Of a stretch of 64,000 bases of DNA, positions 25,731-41,440 are shown one piece after another; position 1 is the first letter of the stretch; each line of letters opens with the position of its first letter. This DNA is from Pogonophryne albipinna (lineage: Eukaryota > Chordata > Actinopteri > Perciformes > Artedidraconidae). The stretch spans positions 22,983,562 to 23,047,561 of the forward strand of contig CM053262.1 in assembly GCA_028583405.1 (NCBI GenBank). The letters are read 5' to 3'. The translations under genes were made by a program, and so were the position numbers. The notes under the pieces are model-generated. The model did no database searches and was not told the DNA's origin. It worked only from the letters and a program-made list of their open reading frames with translations.

Positions 25731-26406
25731 CTTTATGCTACATAATAACCAATAGGAAAGGAAATATGCCTATTAAGTCGATGTCTTTGATTTATAACAC
25801 GTGTTTAATGTAATCCTCTCTTCCTAACTGGAAACATATCCAGTGTTAACATACTTAAACCATACACTAAAGCCTTTAAGACATTAGATAGTCTATGCAT
25901 TGGCAGTCTTTGGGGTTTTTTGTGTGTAAACCACAGGAATCCATGTGGTTTCTGGTCTCCATGGCTGGCAGAACAACACGGTGTGATGTCATCATGCTGC
26001 AGTCTCCTGACTACCACCACACACATATGACTAGAAATCCCAGACGAAAAGGAAATGTCAATCCGGTGACTGCATTTAGCTTACATTGGCCACCGTCAAG
26101 AAAATGTGGTTCTTGTTAAGTCTTTAGGTCGTTTTTTCAAACATTTTAGGGGGGTTTTCGTTCATTCTGGATACATTAAATAGACACTATGCAACTTCAA
26201 CCTAAACACGATCGATCAAAAATATGTGGTAAACCCGTTTTTGGCCAATGGGGTTGCAGACTTGGAGGTCAGATGATCTTTAACCTCTAGCAAAGTACAT
26301 GGTATCAAGTCTGAACATGAACCACTACCGCCATCTTGTGGCTAAAATAAGAACTACAAGCAACCCTCTATCATATTAAACACACATGAATGCGATGCGA
26401 ATTCAT

Positions 26407-26412
26407 TTTATT
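26407..26412 (-). terminator. Poly(A) signal of elastase copy A
   Basis: AATAAA begins directly after the TGA stop (26413-26415). Very short 3'UTRs with the signal at the stop codon are usual for pancreatic protease mRNAs. Confidence 0.8.
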
Positions 26413-29575
<3,163 letters not shown>

Positions 29576-29680
29576 GTTGGAGCTCTGACAACCAGATACC
29601 GTTTACCTTCACCTATTTATATCAGTTTGGGACTGGAAGACCTCCAGGAGGTATTAGATAACCACCTGCCAACTCAGCAC
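29576..29680 (-). promoter_or_regulatory. Promoter of elastase copy A
   Basis: On the minus strand TATAAATA lies at 29614-29621, about 40 bp upstream of the ATG, giving a predicted start near 29,585 and a very short leader. An E-box (CAGGTG on the gene strand, 29663-29668) lies 42 bp further upstream, and a TCCCA box lies between. E-box plus TC-box is the arrangement bound by PTF1 in pancreatic acinar promoters, though the spacing here is longer than usual. Both are conserved in copy B. Confidence 0.7.
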
Positions 29681-29906
29681 AACATGTGGATGAATCCTAA
29701 TCAAATGTGTAATTTTCTTCTGGTGAGGACGAGCAAACACTTCAGCAACCCTATAAATCTCTTAAAATCCAGGTCTATTTATAAATATATTTGGTTATAT
29801 AGTCATTTTAATGCCACTTATATTCATTTAGGAAAATGTTTGAAGAACATTTCATATCATGGTGGGAAAAGAGCAGGTGCGTTCACATGTTCAACTATCG
29901 ACTTAA

Positions 29907-29963
29907 CATTTTATCCTTCCCACGGGTATTGATATGCTTTAGTTATCTCTAGGAAAATGTTTA
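29907..29963. other. ~51-bp micro-inversion relative to the other elastase copy
   Basis: This block is the reverse complement (roughly 45 of 51 positions) of 33,804-33,855, although the sequences on both sides match in the same orientation (GAAAAGAGCAGGTGC before, TATCAGTATAG after). Confidence 0.8.
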
Positions 29964-30044
29964 ACAGCACGATATCAGTATAGGACATTTTGACAGATTC
30001 GTATTTGGGTGAAAATACAGATGTTAATGTGTGTATAAACATAT

Positions 30045-30686
30045 GTAAGACATACAAAAAAGACTATTTAGCTAGACTAATGTGCAAGTAATGCAGGAGA
30101 AGTTAACTGTATGCAATCCACATATGGTTCTACTTTGATGTAATGGTTGTATTGTATTTGTCTGAGTACAGCAGGATGGCGTTGCTGCTGTGGGTTTTGA
30201 ATGTTCCACCAGAGAAAGGACCTTTGACCCCTCTCAGTTACCGGGCAGTTTGTGGGGATTGTCAGCTTGCAGGGAGGCCAGTTTTTATTCCACTTCCACC
30301 CTCCACCTCTTCCGGAAGCCTGAGCATTTTCTCACCCGTCTGTGATCCTGGGTTTCCTCCAGTGTCGGTCACCACGGGGAAATTCCTAGGTTGGGTGTTT
30401 TCCTTTTGTCGCACAGTAGGACAAGAAACGAGGTGGGACGTGTTCTCGGTAGTGTAGGTTTCACTTTACAGGATGTGAGAGTGTTGGACTCCTGTTAGCA
30501 GTGTCTTTTAATTTGGTACATGATAAGGTTAGGCAATAAATCAGAGGGGTGTCCTTTTACTGTCAGCAAGGTTTGCTCAAGTCTTACACAGTGGAGCATC
30601 ATGCCATCTATAGTCTGTTTGCAGGCAGTGTGGACCTGGAAATGTTGAGTACACCCAAAGTGTTATGTTAGTTTCATTAATTAGCA
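30045..30686 (+). repeat. Dispersed ~600-bp repeat, copy 2 (between elastase genes)
   Basis: Homologue of 20,850-21,446. It sits exactly where homology between the two elastase duplication units stops and restarts: 3'-flank homology to 26,053-26,400 resumes at 30,687. Confidence 0.85.
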
Positions 30687-31025
30687 ATAATGAAAAATGT
30701 CAATCAGGTGACTGCATTTAGCTTACATTGGCCACCGTCAAGAAAATGTGGTTCTTAAGTCTTTAGGTCGTTTTTTTCGTTCATTCTGGATACATTAAAT
30801 AGACACTGTGCAACTTCAACCCAAACACGATCGATCAAAATATGTGTAAGATAGTTTTTGGCCAATGGGGTTGCAGACTTGGAGGTCAGATGATCTTTAA
30901 CCTTTGGCAAAGTACATGGCATCAAGTCTGAACATGAACCACTACCGCCATCTTGTCACTATAATAAGAACTACAAGCCACCCTCTATTATATATGAAAC
31001 ACACATGACTGAGATGCAAGTTCGT

Positions 31026-31031
31026 TTTATT
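31026..31031 (-). terminator. Poly(A) signal of elastase copy B
   Basis: AATAAA on the minus strand lies 21 bp beyond the TAG stop, at the position homologous to the copy A signal. Confidence 0.75.
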
Positions 31032-31052
31032 TCAGATGTTCCATTGTTCAGC

Positions 31053-33465
<2,413 letters not shown>

Positions 33466-33570
33466 GTTGGAGCTCTGACAACCAGATACCGTTTACCTTC
33501 ACCTATTTATATCAGTTTGGGACTGGAAGACCTCCAGGAGGTATTAGGTAACCACCTGCCAACTCAGCAC
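33466..33570 (-). promoter_or_regulatory. Promoter of elastase copy B
   Basis: TATAAATA (minus strand, 33504-33511) and the upstream E-box CAGGTG are at the same distances from the ATG as in copy A. The proximal ~180 bp are almost identical between copies. Confidence 0.7.
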
Positions 33571-33803
33571 AACATGTGGATGAATCCTAATCAAATGTGT
33601 AATTTTCTTCTGGTGAGGACGAGCAAACACTTCAGCAACCCTATAAATCTCTTAAAATCTAGGTCTATTTATAAATATATTTGGTTATATAGTCATTTTA
33701 ATGGCACTTTTATTCATTTAGGAATTTTTTTAAACAACATTTCATCATGGTGGGAAAAGAGCAGGTGCATTCACATGCAGCCAAATTAAACTATTGGCTC
33801 TTA

Positions 33804-33855
33804 CAAACATTTTCCTAGCGATAACTAAAGCAGGTCAATAACCATGGGAAGGATA
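33804..33855. other. Counterpart of the micro-inverted block
   Basis: AACATTTTCCTAGCGATAAC and the following bases to GGGAAGGATA read as the reverse complement of 29,911-29,962. Which orientation is ancestral cannot be told here. Confidence 0.8.
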
Positions 33856-34184
33856 CACGCTATCAGTATAGAACATTTTGCAGATCCGTATTCGGGTGAA
33901 AATACAGATGTTAATGTGTGTATAACAAACATGAAGTATTATGCAAATAACCCTCATGCCCTAAATGCCCTAAACCTAAATGTAGTATACCTTCATTCTC
34001 TTTATGGAAGCTATGGAGCTTAACTGAAGGTCGCCTAAAGCCAGTGGTGTAATGTAGTGTTTACTCAAGTCATTCAAAGTAGCTCCACTTTTACCAGCTG
34101 TGAGATTATTGCAGCAAAAGGAATAATTTAGAACGATTTCTGAATGGGACATTAAGCAGAGTAGGTGCTTTTACTTTTGGTATT

Positions 34185-34207
34185 TTAATCCTCCTGTTGT
34201 GTTCGTT

Positions 34208-34241
<34 letters not shown>

Positions 34242-34485
34242 AGCTTGAATGACACACAGAGACCAATCGAGGGCATTAGTGTATGATCTGTATGAAAGTG
34301 GCCATGTCGGCAGGCCACATCATGTAGACAGCCAGTCACCCTCTGTGAGGCAGAGTCAGACCCACATTTGCGCAGCGTTGAGTTCACAATACATACATAA
34401 AAAAAAAAATTCCTCAGGCCAGCAGGCCACTTAACAGGCCAGGCCATCGGGAAACCTCCCGGTCCTCCCGATGGCCAGTCCGGGC

Positions 34486-34538
<53 letters not shown>

Positions 34539-34823
34539 ATTCTGCATAATAGGTGACCTTTAAAGGAATCTTCACACACTTTCTTTGTTTACAGATGGAG
34601 GGAGCATCCCTAACATCCTGCAGGTGGCCCCCATCCCAGTGGTGGAGCATTCAATGTGCTCCAGGCCTGACTGGTGGGGCAGCATCGCCTTGAAGACCAT
34701 GGTGTGTGCTGGAGGAGATGGAGTCATATCAGGCTGCCAGGTACACATCTTTAGTAATAATAATACATTTCATTTATATAGCACACTTTAAAAACAACGT
34801 CTTCACAATGCTATGAGAAGAAA

Positions 34824-34907
<84 letters not shown>

Positions 34908-34939
34908 GCTACTCTACCCCCTTATGTGCCCAATCCCCC

Positions 34940-34983
<44 letters not shown>

Positions 34984-35241
34984 TGTTGTATCTGATCCGG
35001 ATGGTTACTAATTCCATTTTTTTATGGCGGTCATTTTTGACCAGGAACACCATGGGTGCCACAAAGTTGACTAAATCATCCAACATTCAATGAAGGTGGT
35101 GATCAGCAATTTGATATGTTCAAATGTCTACTGTGAAGGATATCATAAAGCCTTAATGCAATCGAATGTAAAACAAAAAAGTTATGACTGATGAAAGTAG
35201 TAAATCGGTCAGATTTGACCCGAAGACAACAGGAGGGTTAA
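34185..35241. mobile_element. TTAA-flanked MITE carrying an elastase exon fragment
   Basis: TTAA flanks both ends (34185-34188, 35238-35241). The ends read TCCTCCTGTTGTGTTCG and CGAAGACAACAGGAGGG, imperfect inverted repeats. Its right part (CGGTCATTTTTGACCAGGAA onward) matches the MITE at 57,281-58,156. The interior holds a 30-base-scale C run, a segment with GGCCATCGGGAAACCTCCCG and its partner (34,430-34,488) like another MITE end, (CA)n at 34,489-34,536, an elastase fragment at 34,537-34,825, (CA)n at 34,826-34,904 and (TG)n at 34,942-34,980. It is a nested composite and has no transposase. Confidence 0.8.
34595..34740 (+). pseudogene. Isolated inverted copy of elastase exon 6
   Basis: All 146 nt of exon 6 are present with their AG acceptor side and GTACAC donor side, on the strand opposite to the two elastase genes. 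The frame is open (begins [10 protein letters not shown], ends [11 protein letters not shown]) but no other elastase exon lies nearby, so it cannot make a protease. The 5' half matches copy B (SIPN; copy A has SVAN), and a silent site in the 3' half plus the downstream LINE tail match copy A, so it is a mosaic or an ancestral allele. Confidence 0.9.
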
Positions 35242-35540
35242 GTAGGCTATATTTTGATGCCAAAACTTTAAGTACGTTTTTGAATGCAGGACTTCTACTT
35301 GTAACGGAGTATTTTCACACTGTTTTCTACTTCTAGGCCTACTTAAGAAAAATATCCGAGTACTTCTTCCACCACTGGGTAAAGCTAGTGATGAGTTGAA
35401 TTAAAAGATATAAAAATAGGCTTTGTTTTCGTCACATTATACACAATATCAAGCTTCAAACGTCCCATATACATAATTTCGTAATATTCATGTATTACGT
35501 ACAACGTCACATTTCCATGACTTCTACGCCAGTGTTGTCT

Positions 35541-35553
35541 GTTGCCCAGCAAC
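35541..35553. promoter_or_regulatory. RFX-type X-box motif upstream of gorasp1
   Basis: GTTGCCCAGCAAC fits GTNRCC, one spacer base, RGYAAC. X-boxes are bound by RFX factors and are typical of ciliary gene promoters. It lies 220 bp upstream of the gorasp1 ATG. In human this position is the shared promoter region between GORASP1 and the ciliary gene TTC21A (recalled). Confidence 0.5.
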
Positions 35554-35772
35554 CACGTAGAACACCCAGTCAAGGACGGCTAATCGAGCTCCAGCTCAGT
35601 ACAAGTTCGATTTCTCTGGCATCGTTATTTATTAGCTTTGTCTAGCTCTCTGAGGCTGCTGTCAACCTGCGTTTTGCGCTAAGCTAGCTTTAAACATTTG
35701 TCTCCGTCAGTAATGACTTCTAACACATCTCTACCTCAGTGACTGTGTTTGTATTACTAACTGTTGAAGACG

Positions 35773-38700
35773 ATGGGGGTGTCGCAGAGCTCGTTTCTGT
35801 CGGATGGAGGAACTTCTAGTGGATATCATGTTCATGGGGTACGTAGTGCAAGGTTATAAACAACACTCACTTTTTAAGCCACTTTAAGCTAACTGGCTAT
35901 GCTGTTGTTCCTGTTTTTTTTTTTATCTATGAAGACACACAGTTGCACAATGTATTAAGATATTCTGTGTAGTAACTCAGTAACTTCAACTGTGGGTAGC
36001 TTTAATGGTGTCCGCCCATGATGAGGTGGCTTTTGGCTCACAACCAATCTGTTTAGGTTCGAGAGAGACTGCTTTGTTTTAGTACTAGCTGCCATATGCA
36101 AAGTAACTAAGTACATTTACTCACTATACTTAAGTACAATTTCGAGGTACTTGAGTATTTCAATGTTTTACTACTTTATACATCTACCCCACTATAATTC
36201 AGAGGAAAATTGTGTACTTTTACTCCACTTAGTTACTTTGCAGATTTGGTTTAATGATGATCAGACTTTAGTTCCACCTGGAGTAAATTCACAAGCTACC
36301 CTGCAGTATACAAAGTCATTCAAACTAGCTGCACCTTTACCAGCTTTGAGAACACTTTGATGATCAATCTTTATGACCAAAACATGATCATTGCATAATG
36401 ATTTTTGGTACTTTGAGTTTATTGTGATTGCAGGACTTTTCTTACTTAACAGAGTATTCATACGCTGCTACTTCTTATTTGCCTCAAGTACACGATCTGA
36501 GTACTTCTTCCACCTCTGCCCTTTACTGTGAAATCAAGCAAATGTCTTTGGTGTGTTTTTCAGCTTCAAGAGGACTCTCCAGCTCTGAGGGCCGGTCTGG
36601 AGCCTTTCTTTGACTTCATTCTCTCCATAGGGAATACCCGACTCGTGAGTCATCTTTAAGTGAAGTAGCATTTGGTTTGGCATGTCCACTCCCCAAATGT
36701 AAACATACGATCTAAATGCAAACACTTGAATCGATGGAGCTTATGTGATACATGTTTTAATTGCTCAGCGTAAAGTACATTTACTTAAGTACTGAAGTAT
36801 ATCAAAGTACTTGTGCTTTACCTGAGTATTTGGGATTGTATGCAACTTTAGGAGCTGTGTCCACATCGTGTATTTCTGCCAGAAAAATGTGCCGTGTGGA
36901 CACAGACCCTCAGTTTCTAGGTACTTTGCAGGATGCAATTCTTCATGACGATTATAATTTGAATGTTTTTAAAAAGAAAGTAATGAAACCTTGTTAAGGA
37001 AATGTGTCTTCTTCTTAAGCTAAATACATTTCTTTTAAAAGCCATTTAGCAGAAAGTGGACATCACAAATGTGAAAACAGCTGTTTTACTGACCTCATGG
37101 AAAGAGAAAGGACAGAGATGCTTCAAACATGATGATCATATATAATATGATGCATCACTGAAAATATACCTACCAACCAGTATTTAAGGAAGTTCAAATG
37201 AGCACGATCTTACACATCTACAGCTGCACAATGCCTGATATCAACCACAATTGTTGATGAACAGATATAAAAGCCTGCACCAAGCAAAGTGCAACAATCA
37301 CAGGAGAAAAGTGACATTATACTCTGCTAAAATCTCCTTTCATGTTGTCTTCACATGAAACCCGGCCCAGCCTCTCCACACCGTCGAGGCTGCAGTCATT
37401 AACATTTCTCTTGTTTCTCCAGAACAAAGAGAGCGACCTGCTGAAAGACCTTCTAAAGGCCAATATGGAGAAAGCGGTCAAACTGGAAGTGTACAACTCT
37501 AAAACCCAGCGGGTGAGGGAACTGGAAGTCACTCCCAGTAACATGTGGGGGGGGCAGGGTCTGCTGGGGGCCAGTGTTCGCTTCTGCTGCTTTGAAGGAG
37601 CCAATGAGAACGTTTGGCACGTCTTGGTGAGTCGAGTCCATCCGGGCTATTCTTTAACTTGCTTTGTTTTACTCTGATGCAAAAACAGGTTAGCTTTGAG
37701 GAAGAAGCCAGCGTTTTCTTTTAAGTGAGAATCAAACAAGTTGAATGTTTCAGATCTACTTCATTCTTTGTACAAGACTAGCTAGGGTTTCCTAACCATT
37801 CAATAAAATACCTAGATATTTAGTGCCACCAAATTGACATCTGTTTTGTGTTATCTTCACATTTAATTTCCTGTATAACAGTATTATCTTAAGTCATAAT
37901 CAAGACAGTGGTTTCAAGTAAAAATGCATCTTTGTTTCAGGATGTGGAAAACAACTCTCCTGCAGCCTTGGCCGGCCTTATTGCTTACGATGACTTCATC
38001 GTAGGAGCTGACCAGGTGTTGCAAGACGTAAGCTCTATTCTAATACATGGATATAATGAAGTGCTACCAAAGCAGTGCACGGTGTTAAATCCCTTTGTGT
38101 TTGTGTTGCAGTCAGAGGATTTCTTTTCTTTGATTGAGGCCAACGAGGGGAAGCCTCTGAAGCTGCTGCTGTACAACACTCAGACCGACAACTGCAGGGA
38201 GGTGGTGGTGACTCCCAATGGAGCGTGGGGAGGAGAGGGGAGGTGTGTCTTCTTAATATCTGCATCATTTATTATCATGTCACCCATATCGATTAGATTA
38301 GCTTTGATTCCTTTGTTGTCACAACACAGAGTACAGCGAAATTCCAAGCATTCCCGATCCCACATAACAGACAGTATAAGTATCATTTTGACAATACAAG
38401 CTAAAAACTTTGAATATATAAAGTGACTATAAATTGGACCTATGATACATTGAACAGTACGCTTACAAAATACATTACCATACAAATATACTCTATTTAC
38501 AGGCATAACACACATTCGTAGTAATACCCTTGTTTTGTGTTGTATTCTAGCTTAGGCTGTGGCATTGGCTACGGCTACCTGCACAGAATCCCCAGTCGTC
38601 TTCCTCCACCAGAGAGCACACACGTTGAGCCGTCCACGCTGATGGACAGCAGTGAAGAGCTGACAACAACGAGCCAACCCACAGAGGTACGGGTTATCCC

Positions 38701-40810
38701 ATATTTCTAATATTAAATCCTCTTTGGTAGAGAAGTTTCCTCGTCTAAAACACATGTCCTCTGCTCTCAGGTGCCTTCAGAGGATGCTCAAATCCCTTTA
38801 AGTGTCGGTGAAATAGATTTGAATCAAGAGCAAGCAGCTGTGCAGGACTTGTTTGTTCCATCGGCCTCTCAGCCAGCTGTGGACTTCGGTGAGCAGATCT
38901 CATTCTAAGAAAAGATCATTTGATTTCTGTCTGATGTCTGACGCAGAATAAAATGTATGAATTGCAGATGTGTCCACCATACGCGATTCGATGACTCAAG
39001 ACTTGTTAGACATGGTTTCCAACGATGACGTCACCCAGAGCTCCATGATTGTTAATTATGGAGATGAATCTGTTGATCAGTGCAGCTTTGGTAAGTACCG
39101 CTACATTCGACAGTAGCGCTCCAACACATTGTACATGATTGGCTAAGGGGCGGGACATCTCTAAGCAGGTTGACCAATCATAACAGAGCCGACCAGCTAA
39201 CCAATCAGAGCAGACTGGGCTCTGGTTTCAGACAGAGGGTGAAAAGAGGTGCTGCAGCACAGACAGTATGAGAAAAATAAAGAGCTTTTTGAACATTAAA
39301 GCATGGAGACATGTAGAGACACTACATACTGATATACACCTGAACATCAGCAGGAGAGGACTCTTTAAAGTAGAGACACTACATACTGATATACACCTGA
39401 ACATCAGCAGGAGAGGACTCTTTAAAGTAGAGACACTACATACTGATATACACCTGAACATCAGCAGGAGAGGACTCTTTAAAGTAGAGACACTACATAC
39501 TGATATACACATGAACATCAGCAGGAGAGGACTCTTTAAAGTAGAGACACTACATACTGATATACACATGAACATCAGCAGGAGAGGACTCTTTAAAGTA
39601 GAGACACTACATACTGATATACACCTGAACATCAGCAGGAGAGGACTCTTTAAAGTAGAGACACTACATACTGATATACACCTGAACATCAGCAGGAGAG
39701 GACTCTTTAAAGTAGAGACACTACATACTGATATACACATGAACATCAGCAGGAGAGGACTCTTTAAAGTAGAGACACTACATACTGATATACACCTGAA
39801 CATCAGCAGGAGAGGACTCTTTAAAGTAGAGACACTACATACTGATATACAGCTGAACATCAGCAGGAGAGGACTCTTTAAAGTAGAGACACTACATACT
39901 GATATACACCTGAACATCAGCAGGAGAGGACTCTTTAAAGTAGATACACTACATGCTGATATACACCTGAACATCAGCAGGAGAGGACTCTTTAAAGTAG
40001 AGACACTACATACTGATATACACATGAACATCAGCAGGAGAGGACTCTTTAAAGTAGAGACACTACATACTGATATACACCTGAACATCAGCAGGAGAGG
40101 ACTCTTTAAAGTAGAGACACTACATACTGATATACACCTGAACATCAACAGGAGAGGACTCTTTAAAGTAGAGACACTACATACTGATATACACCTGAAC
40201 ATCAGCAGGAGAGGACTCTTTAAAGTAGAGACACTACATACTGATATACACCTGAACATCAGCAGGAGAGGACTCTTTAAAGTAGAGACACTACATACTG
40301 ATATACACCTGAACATCAGCAGGAGAGGACTCTTTAAAGTAGAGACACTACATACTGATATACACCTGAACATTAGCAGGAGAGGACTCTTTAAAGTAGA
40401 GACACTACATACTGATATACACCTGAACATCAGCAGGAGAGGACTCTTTAAAGTAGAGACACTACATACTAATATGAACCTGCAATAGTGCTCCTTTTTA
40501 AGATGGACCTTATCTTTGTAACGACAATTCCTTATTCATCTTTTTTTTTACAGATGCCTCATCTGTTGACCAAATACCCTCCTCTCCTGAGAGAGAAGCA
40601 GACATCCAGGAGAGCGAGCAGGAGGGAGTCACTGACCCGATCACTGCCATTTCTCCCAGCGTTGACGTGGATAACCCCACAGAAATCCCCTCGGAGGTCC
40701 TGAGTGACGGCAGTATCCCAGAGGTGAAGGACATCAGTCCTGAGCCCGTGATCTCAGCAGATTCTGTGGAGGACGAGGAGACTTCAGAAACAGCAGCGTC
40801 TGACAGTTAG
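35773..40810 (+). CDS. gorasp1: Golgi reassembly-stacking protein 1 (GRASP65), 9 exons, 400 aa
   Basis: Exons: 35773-35838, 36564-36644, 37423-37626, 37941-38027, 38112-38242, 38551-38686, 38771-38888, 38968-39090, 40554-40810; all GT/AG with consistent phases. GRASP65 sits on cis-Golgi membranes through N-myristoylation and GM130 binding, oligomerises to stack and link cisternae, and is released by mitotic phosphorylation. Gly2 (MGVSQSS) is the myristoylation site. Two PDZ-like GRASP domains span about residues 15-105 and 110-205. Hallmarks include [41 protein letters not shown] and [20 protein letters not shown]. The C-terminal ~195 residues are Ser/Glu/Pro-rich, like the regulatory SPR region. 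Neighbour csrnp1 and the short non-GORASP2-like C-terminus favour GORASP1 over GORASP2. Human GORASP1 is 440 aa. Intron 8 holds a 57-bp tandem array. Confidence 0.95.
36095..36520 (-). repeat. Dispersed AGTACTT-rich repeat in gorasp1 intron 1
   Basis: From AAGTAACTAAGTACATTTAC to GAGTACTTCTTCCACCTCTG, the same family as at 7764-8275. A short further fragment lies at 36,770-36,840 in intron 2. Confidence 0.8.
39113..40488 (-). repeat. 57-bp tandem array element in gorasp1 intron 8 (locus B)
   Basis: Reverse orientation to locus A. The conserved tail (TAGCGCTCCAACACATTGTA, then AAGGGGCGGGACATCTCTAA) comes first and about 20 copies of the 57-bp unit follow (about 39,316-40,474). It begins 23 bp after the exon 8 donor and ends about 65 bp before exon 9. 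A C-to-A variant of the unit recurs in units 4, 5, 8 and 13, showing internal duplication. The long open frames are by-products. Confidence 0.93.
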
Positions 40811-41440
40811 GGAGAGTTTGAGCACATATCATATCATGTCTGCTGCTAGTTAGAAGAGTTGTAGCGCACACTAGGACACAGAAAGCTTCCCTTATGATTG
40901 TAAGTTGCATCACTGGAACTATTTTCTTTTAACGTTTTCGATATCAGGTGCCATTGCTGCATGTTGAATTGCACATTTTAGAAAAGATAGTACTTGAAAG
41001 ATGGTTAAAACAGTTTGAATGTACTCTTTAATTTAGACTCAAGCAGGATGAAGCCTTAGATGCTGTTAAAAGTCGTCCTAGTTTGCACAAAAAAACCCAA
41101 AGGTGAGTCATGTTTAGTTTGGTTGCTCTCACCGTTGTCCTCTACTGTTATGAAACACTGTTGTAAAAAAGATGATTTGAGGTGTAGTTCAAACAGATCC
41201 ATCATGTGGTTTTATTTGTTTTATATATTGGTATTTGGTTGTGGATGGTTTTATGTTCCCGTGCACATGAGAAGCATTTTAATCTCAGGCATTTTCCATT
41301 TAAGCCTCTTTGCCTTACGTCTCATGTTAAAAACCCGCCTTTCTAATATCTTGAATCAGTGTAAATGAAGGAGCCATGTTCGACGCAGCTCTGTGATTGT
41401 TTTCTGTTCGTCCCCTTTATAAAGATTTTAATTAAACTAT
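40811..41440 (+). other. gorasp1: gorasp1 3'UTR with poly(A) signal
   Basis: Non-coding sequence after the TAG stop. ATTAAA at 41431-41436 is the best candidate poly(A) signal, giving a 3'UTR of about 640 nt. Confidence 0.6.

Larger units (their letters stand above)
34035..35380 (-). repeat. AGTACTT-rich repeat split by a nested MITE
   Basis: The halves 34,035-34,184 and 35,242-35,380 (ending GAGTACTTCTTCCACCACTG) join into one copy of the dispersed AGTACTT repeat when the MITE at 34,185-35,241 and one TTAA are removed. Confidence 0.75.

Noticed and set aside
34595..34740. A third functional elastase gene on the plus strand
   Set aside because: Only exon 6 is present. No exon with the activation site, His, Asp or Ser catalytic residues lies within reach on that strand.
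33466..35772. Residual ttc21a exons between elastase B and gorasp1
   Set aside because: The interval is filled by duplicated elastase flank, the AGTACTT repeat and the MITE. No TPR-like translation was found on either strand.
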